Source: Planctomycetaceae bacterium
GTDB taxonomy: Bacteria > Planctomycetota > Phycisphaerae > Phycisphaerales > SM1A02
Length of the DNA: 44,827 nucleotides
NCBI GenBank assembly: GCA_947474065.1
Contig: CANJHD010000013.1
Coordinates: 1-44,827, forward strand
Direction: 5' to 3'
Both the position numbers and the translations under genes were made by a program. Position 1 is the stretch's first letter. Each line of letters starts with the position of its first letter. The notes beneath the pieces are model-generated. The model did no database searches. It was not told the origin of the DNA and saw only the letters and a program-made list of their open reading frames with translations. Shown here piece by piece: positions 42,610-44,827 of the stretch.

Positions 42610-43511
42610 GCCGCACCTCCCGCATCAGCGCGCCAACCGGCAACCAGGCGACCTTCAAGAAGCGCCTCCACCGCTATGGCAACACCGTCGGAATCATGCG
42701 CGGCGGTGTGTGCGCGCGCGATAGCGCGAATGCGCGCGTCTGCATTGGCCATGGCAACGCCAAGCGGCGCATTACCGATCAATTCAAGGTCATTGAGGCC
42801 ATCACCAAGTGCAACAATCGTGCCGCGATCAACGCCTAAGCGATCCGCAGCAACGCACGCCATCGACCACTTGTCAACATTGCGCGCGAATATCTCCATC
42901 ATGTGCGTGCGCGAACCGAGTGCTTCATCCGCCGTCACCGCGCCCCATGCGCGCACGGCAAGTTGTTCGCCCCAGCGTTCGTCAATCATCTGCACGAGCG
43001 GCGCGAGTGCTTCTTCTGCGCCGATGGTGCCAACGCGCAAGACGCGGCCATGAAGTTGCTCATGCGCATCGCCGGGCGCGGCGTGCCAATCATGCGTCTT
43101 GATTGGATGTTCAGCGAGCCACCACTTGGTGGCAGCGTCGAGTTCGGCGGTTCCAACAAAGATGTAGTCGTGACCTGTGAGGCTCGCGTCCATCAGTAGG
43201 TGCGCGCGGTGGCCGTGCCCCATGATGAGGTCGGCAAGATTCAGAACCATGGGCGCATCGATGGTCATGGTGGAAAGCACACGCCCGCTGCCGGCTTCAT
43301 GGAGCGAAGCGCCGCCGACACCGATGAAGAGCGCGTCTTCGGCGATGCAATCGATGGCGTGATGGCTCTCGGTCCACGTCCTTCCGGTGGCGATGGCAAC
43401 ATGCCAGCCGGCCTCGTGCGCGGCCTTCAATGCGGCGCGGTTGCGTGGGCTAACCCGCCCGCGCTTATCGAGCAGGGTTCCGTCGAGGTCAGTGACAATA
43501 AGTCCGGACAT
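42606..43511 (-). CDS. HAD-superfamily hydrolase, Cof/SPP-like
   Basis: A 301-residue haloacid-dehalogenase-fold phosphatase. Motif I is IVTDLDGTLLD (nucleophile Asp8 and acid Asp10). Motif II is in HVAIATGRTW. The Lys motif lies before the last motif, and IVALGDGLNDLELIGNAPLG is motif IV with the GDGxND acidic pair. The large C2B-type cap between residues ~85 and 190 places it with Cof-type sugar-phosphate or nucleotide phosphatases. The substrate is unknown. It is the first gene of a pair coupled to the oxidoreductase-like gene by GTGA. No Shine-Dalgarno and no TANNNT hexamer is evident before its ATG. Confidence 0.9.
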   Translation of the reverse strand: MSGLIVTDLDGTLLDKRGRVSPRNRAALKAAHEAGWHVAIATGRTWTESHHAIDCIAEDALFIGVGGASLHEAGSGRVLSTMTIDAPMVLNLADLIMGHGHRAHLLMDASLTGHDYIFVGTAELDAATKWWLAEHPIKTHDWHAAPGDAHEQLHGRVLRVGTIGAEEALAPLVQMIDERWGEQLAVRAWGAVTADEALGSRTHMMEIFARNVDKWSMACVAADRLGVDRGTIVALGDGLNDLELIGNAPLGVAMANADARIRAIARAHTAAHDSDGVAIAVEALLEGRLVAGWRADAGGAA

Positions 43512-43548
43512 ACAGGGAGTTCCAAGGAAAGATCATGACGGCGCGCCC

Positions 43549-43570
43549 CGGGAAGGATAAGCGTTTCCCG
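43549..43570. promoter_or_regulatory. Inverted repeat upstream of the TPR-like gene
   Basis: CGGGAA (43549-43554) and TTCCCG (43565-43570) form a 6-bp dyad with a 10-nt spacer, directly beside the TACACT hexamer. A regulator-binding site is possible; nothing identifies the regulator. Confidence 0.3.
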
Positions 43571-43571
43571 C

Positions 43572-43577
43572 TACACT
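43572..43577 (+). promoter_or_regulatory. Putative -10 element of the TPR-like gene
   Basis: GCTACACT ends 10 nt before the ATG at 43588, identical in sequence and spacing to the ispH element. No Shine-Dalgarno precedes the gene. Confidence 0.5.
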
Positions 43578-43587
43578 CCCCCGTTCT

Positions 43588-44400
43588 ATGAGCCAGATCG
43601 ACCGCCGTCTAAAGAACATGCAGCAAGCCGACCTCAGCGAGGGGCGCGTCAATGACGATTTCGTGCATTGGCTCAAGACATGGGGGCAGAACATCCTGCT
43701 CGGCGTGCTCATCATTGCCGCGCTCGCCATGGGCTATTTCTGGTGGAGCCAGCGCAAGGAGAAGGAGCGCGATGACGCGTGGTCGGAGCTTGGTGGAGCC
43801 ACGCTGCCTGCAGCATTGCAGGAAGTTGCCGCGAAGCATGAGGGTAAGGACGCCGTGTCGCCGTTCGCAGAGCTCTTGGCTGCTGACCGCTACCTGAGTG
43901 CCGTGCTCTCTGATCAGCGATTCGACCGCGAGCCCGGTGCGGTTGATGCCGCGCTCACTCCCGAGTTGCGCACTGAGTGGCTGAAGACCGCTGACGGTCT
44001 GTATGCAAAGGTGGCAGCGCGCATCACTGCAACCAAGAACCCTGGCGACTACGGATTCCTGTTCGGCGCCCTCTTTGGACGCGCCGCTGTGGCGGAAGAC
44101 CTGGGCGACTTGAAGGCTGCCGAGGGCTATCTGAAGGAAATCGAAACACGTTCCAAGGGCAGCGACTTTGCAGCCGCTGGCGACCTTGCAGCGAAGCGCA
44201 TTGCAAATCTGCAGGCCCTGGCGACTCCGGTGGTTCTTCCATCGAAGCCGATCGCACCGGCGCCGGCTGCCATCCCTGACCTCACTGGTCAATTGGCACC
44301 CAGTGCAAGCGCACCCGCTGCGGCACCCACCGCTGGCGAGGAAATGATCCGTCAACTGCAGGGCGGCAGCGCTCCGGCACCGAAGCCTGCCACGCCGTGA
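43588..44400 (+). CDS. Membrane-anchored TPR-like protein (YfgM-like)
   Basis: A 270-residue protein with a cytosolic N-terminus (~36 residues), one TM helix (ILLGVLIIAALAMGYFWW), and a periplasmic helical region with TPR-like pairs (FGALFGRAAVAEDLGDLKAA, EGYLKEIETRSKG). This is the layout of YfgM-type proteins, which associate with SecYEG and periplasmic chaperones. The C-terminal ~55 residues are Pro/Ala-rich and end PAPKPATP. The assignment to YfgM is by topology, not by a specific motif. The stop overlaps the next gene's GTG (GTGA). Confidence 0.65.
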   Translation: MSQIDRRLKNMQQADLSEGRVNDDFVHWLKTWGQNILLGVLIIAALAMGYFWWSQRKEKERDDAWSELGGATLPAALQEVAAKHEGKDAVSPFAELLAADRYLSAVLSDQRFDREPGAVDAALTPELRTEWLKTADGLYAKVAARITATKNPGDYGFLFGALFGRAAVAEDLGDLKAAEGYLKEIETRSKGSDFAAAGDLAAKRIANLQALATPVVLPSKPIAPAPAAIPDLTGQLAPSASAPAAAPTAGEEMIRQLQGGSAPAPKPATP

Positions 44401-44827
44401 CGCAGCCGTCGGACGGCGCTCTCGATCCTGAAGGCGAGACTGACGAAGAAGCGCTGAGCGCTGATCCCGCGGAGCTCTTTGAGCTTTATGAGAATCAGTC
44501 TGCCGACGATGAGACGCCCGTCACGGCTGTCTTTGAGGTCACCAAGAGCGTTGACCTCCGCCTTGATCGTTACTTAGCGCGGCGCGTTCCGTTTCTCAGT
44601 CGCACGCAGTTGCAGCGCCTCATTGAGGAGCAAGCCGTCACGGTGAACGGCCGCGTTCCCAAGGCCAGTACCAAGTTGCGACGCGGCGATCGGGTGGTCG
44701 CCACCCTACCCCCGCCGCCCACGAACACGCTTGCAGCCGAGAACATTCCGCTCGACATTCTGTATGAGGATGAGCATCTCATCATCATCAACAAGCAGCC
44801 CGGGTTGATTGTGCATCCAGCGCGCGC
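44397..44827 (+). CDS. RluD-type pseudouridine synthase, N-terminal part (runs off the window)
   Basis: The GTG in the stop of the previous gene opens a frame that continues past the right edge (143 complete codons visible). After an acidic N-terminal extension of ~45 residues comes an S4 RNA-binding domain (VDLRLDRYLARRVPFLSRTQ, LIEEQAVTVNGRVP, TKLRRGDRVVA), then IPLDILYEDEHLIIINKQPG and LIVHPAR, the start of the RluA/RluD catalytic domain. The catalytic HRLD motif would lie beyond the window. Members isomerise uridines in 23S rRNA. The acidic extension is longer than in E. coli RluD. Confidence 0.88.
   Translation, partial: MTQPSDGALDPEGETDEEALSADPAELFELYENQSADDETPVTAVFEVTKSVDLRLDRYLARRVPFLSRTQLQRLIEEQAVTVNGRVPKASTKLRRGDRVVATLPPPPTNTLAAENIPLDILYEDEHLIIINKQPGLIVHPAR

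Overview
The window looks like chromosomal DNA of a Planctomycetota bacterium, most likely of the Phycisphaerae. This is inferred from gene content: a secreted enzyme ending in the 'DLDGN...GADLG...WG' dockerin-like tail common in that group, a planctomycete-style protein with a CX4CH heme-like motif, an RdgC-like protein of planctomycete type, a roughly 1000-residue NAD-glutamate dehydrogenase, the HpnC/D/E route to squalene, and Gram-negative envelope parts (lipoproteins, a tripartite efflux pump). I recognise no phage, insertion sequence, CRISPR array, rRNA or tRNA. Coding density is very high; the largest gap is about 220 bp (19814-20036).

Layout. 1-4.1 kb: a cut-off secreted protein, a metallo-beta-lactamase-fold hydrolase, citrate synthase, then rhomboid protease and trpF. 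4.1-9.6 kb: an RdgC-like protein divergent from a coupled class III aminotransferase + MMPL/RND lipid-type transporter. 9.6-15 kb: an HMA lipoprotein, a DHH phosphoesterase with ribF, and glutamate dehydrogenase. 15-23.3 kb: a tandem pair of DUF4139 proteins, a xylose-isomerase-like TIM-barrel protein, and two envelope proteins of unknown role. 23.3-30.1 kb: the isoprenoid block, with hpnC-hpnD-hpnE-queG on the minus strand divergent from ispH-rlmN on the plus strand. 30.1-37 kb: a complete RND efflux system split around a TetR operator. 37-43.5 kb: a vanadium-haloperoxidase/PAP2-family protein with dockerin-like tail, a 1124-residue indolepyruvate-oxidoreductase-like protein apparently lacking its cofactor motifs, and a HAD phosphatase. 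43.6 kb to the end: a membrane-anchored TPR-like protein and the start of an RluD-type pseudouridine synthase.

How the genes work together. IspH supplies IPP and DMAPP; HpnC, HpnD and HpnE would turn farnesyl diphosphate into squalene; elsewhere in the window an aminotransferase coupled to an HpnN-like transporter could modify and move a polar lipid. The efflux genes form one regulon: tetR plus the outer-membrane channel on one side of a 26-bp palindrome, pump plus adaptor on the other.

The most striking global signal is expression architecture. Ten same-strand gene pairs overlap by exactly four bases (GTGA or ATGA). Many operon-first genes lack a Shine-Dalgarno sequence and instead have a -10-like hexamer (TACACT or TANNNT) only 6-10 nt before the start codon, suggesting near-leaderless mRNAs followed by translational coupling. 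A minority (gltA, the first DUF4139 gene, the TIM-barrel gene, the haloperoxidase gene) have clear Shine-Dalgarno sites.
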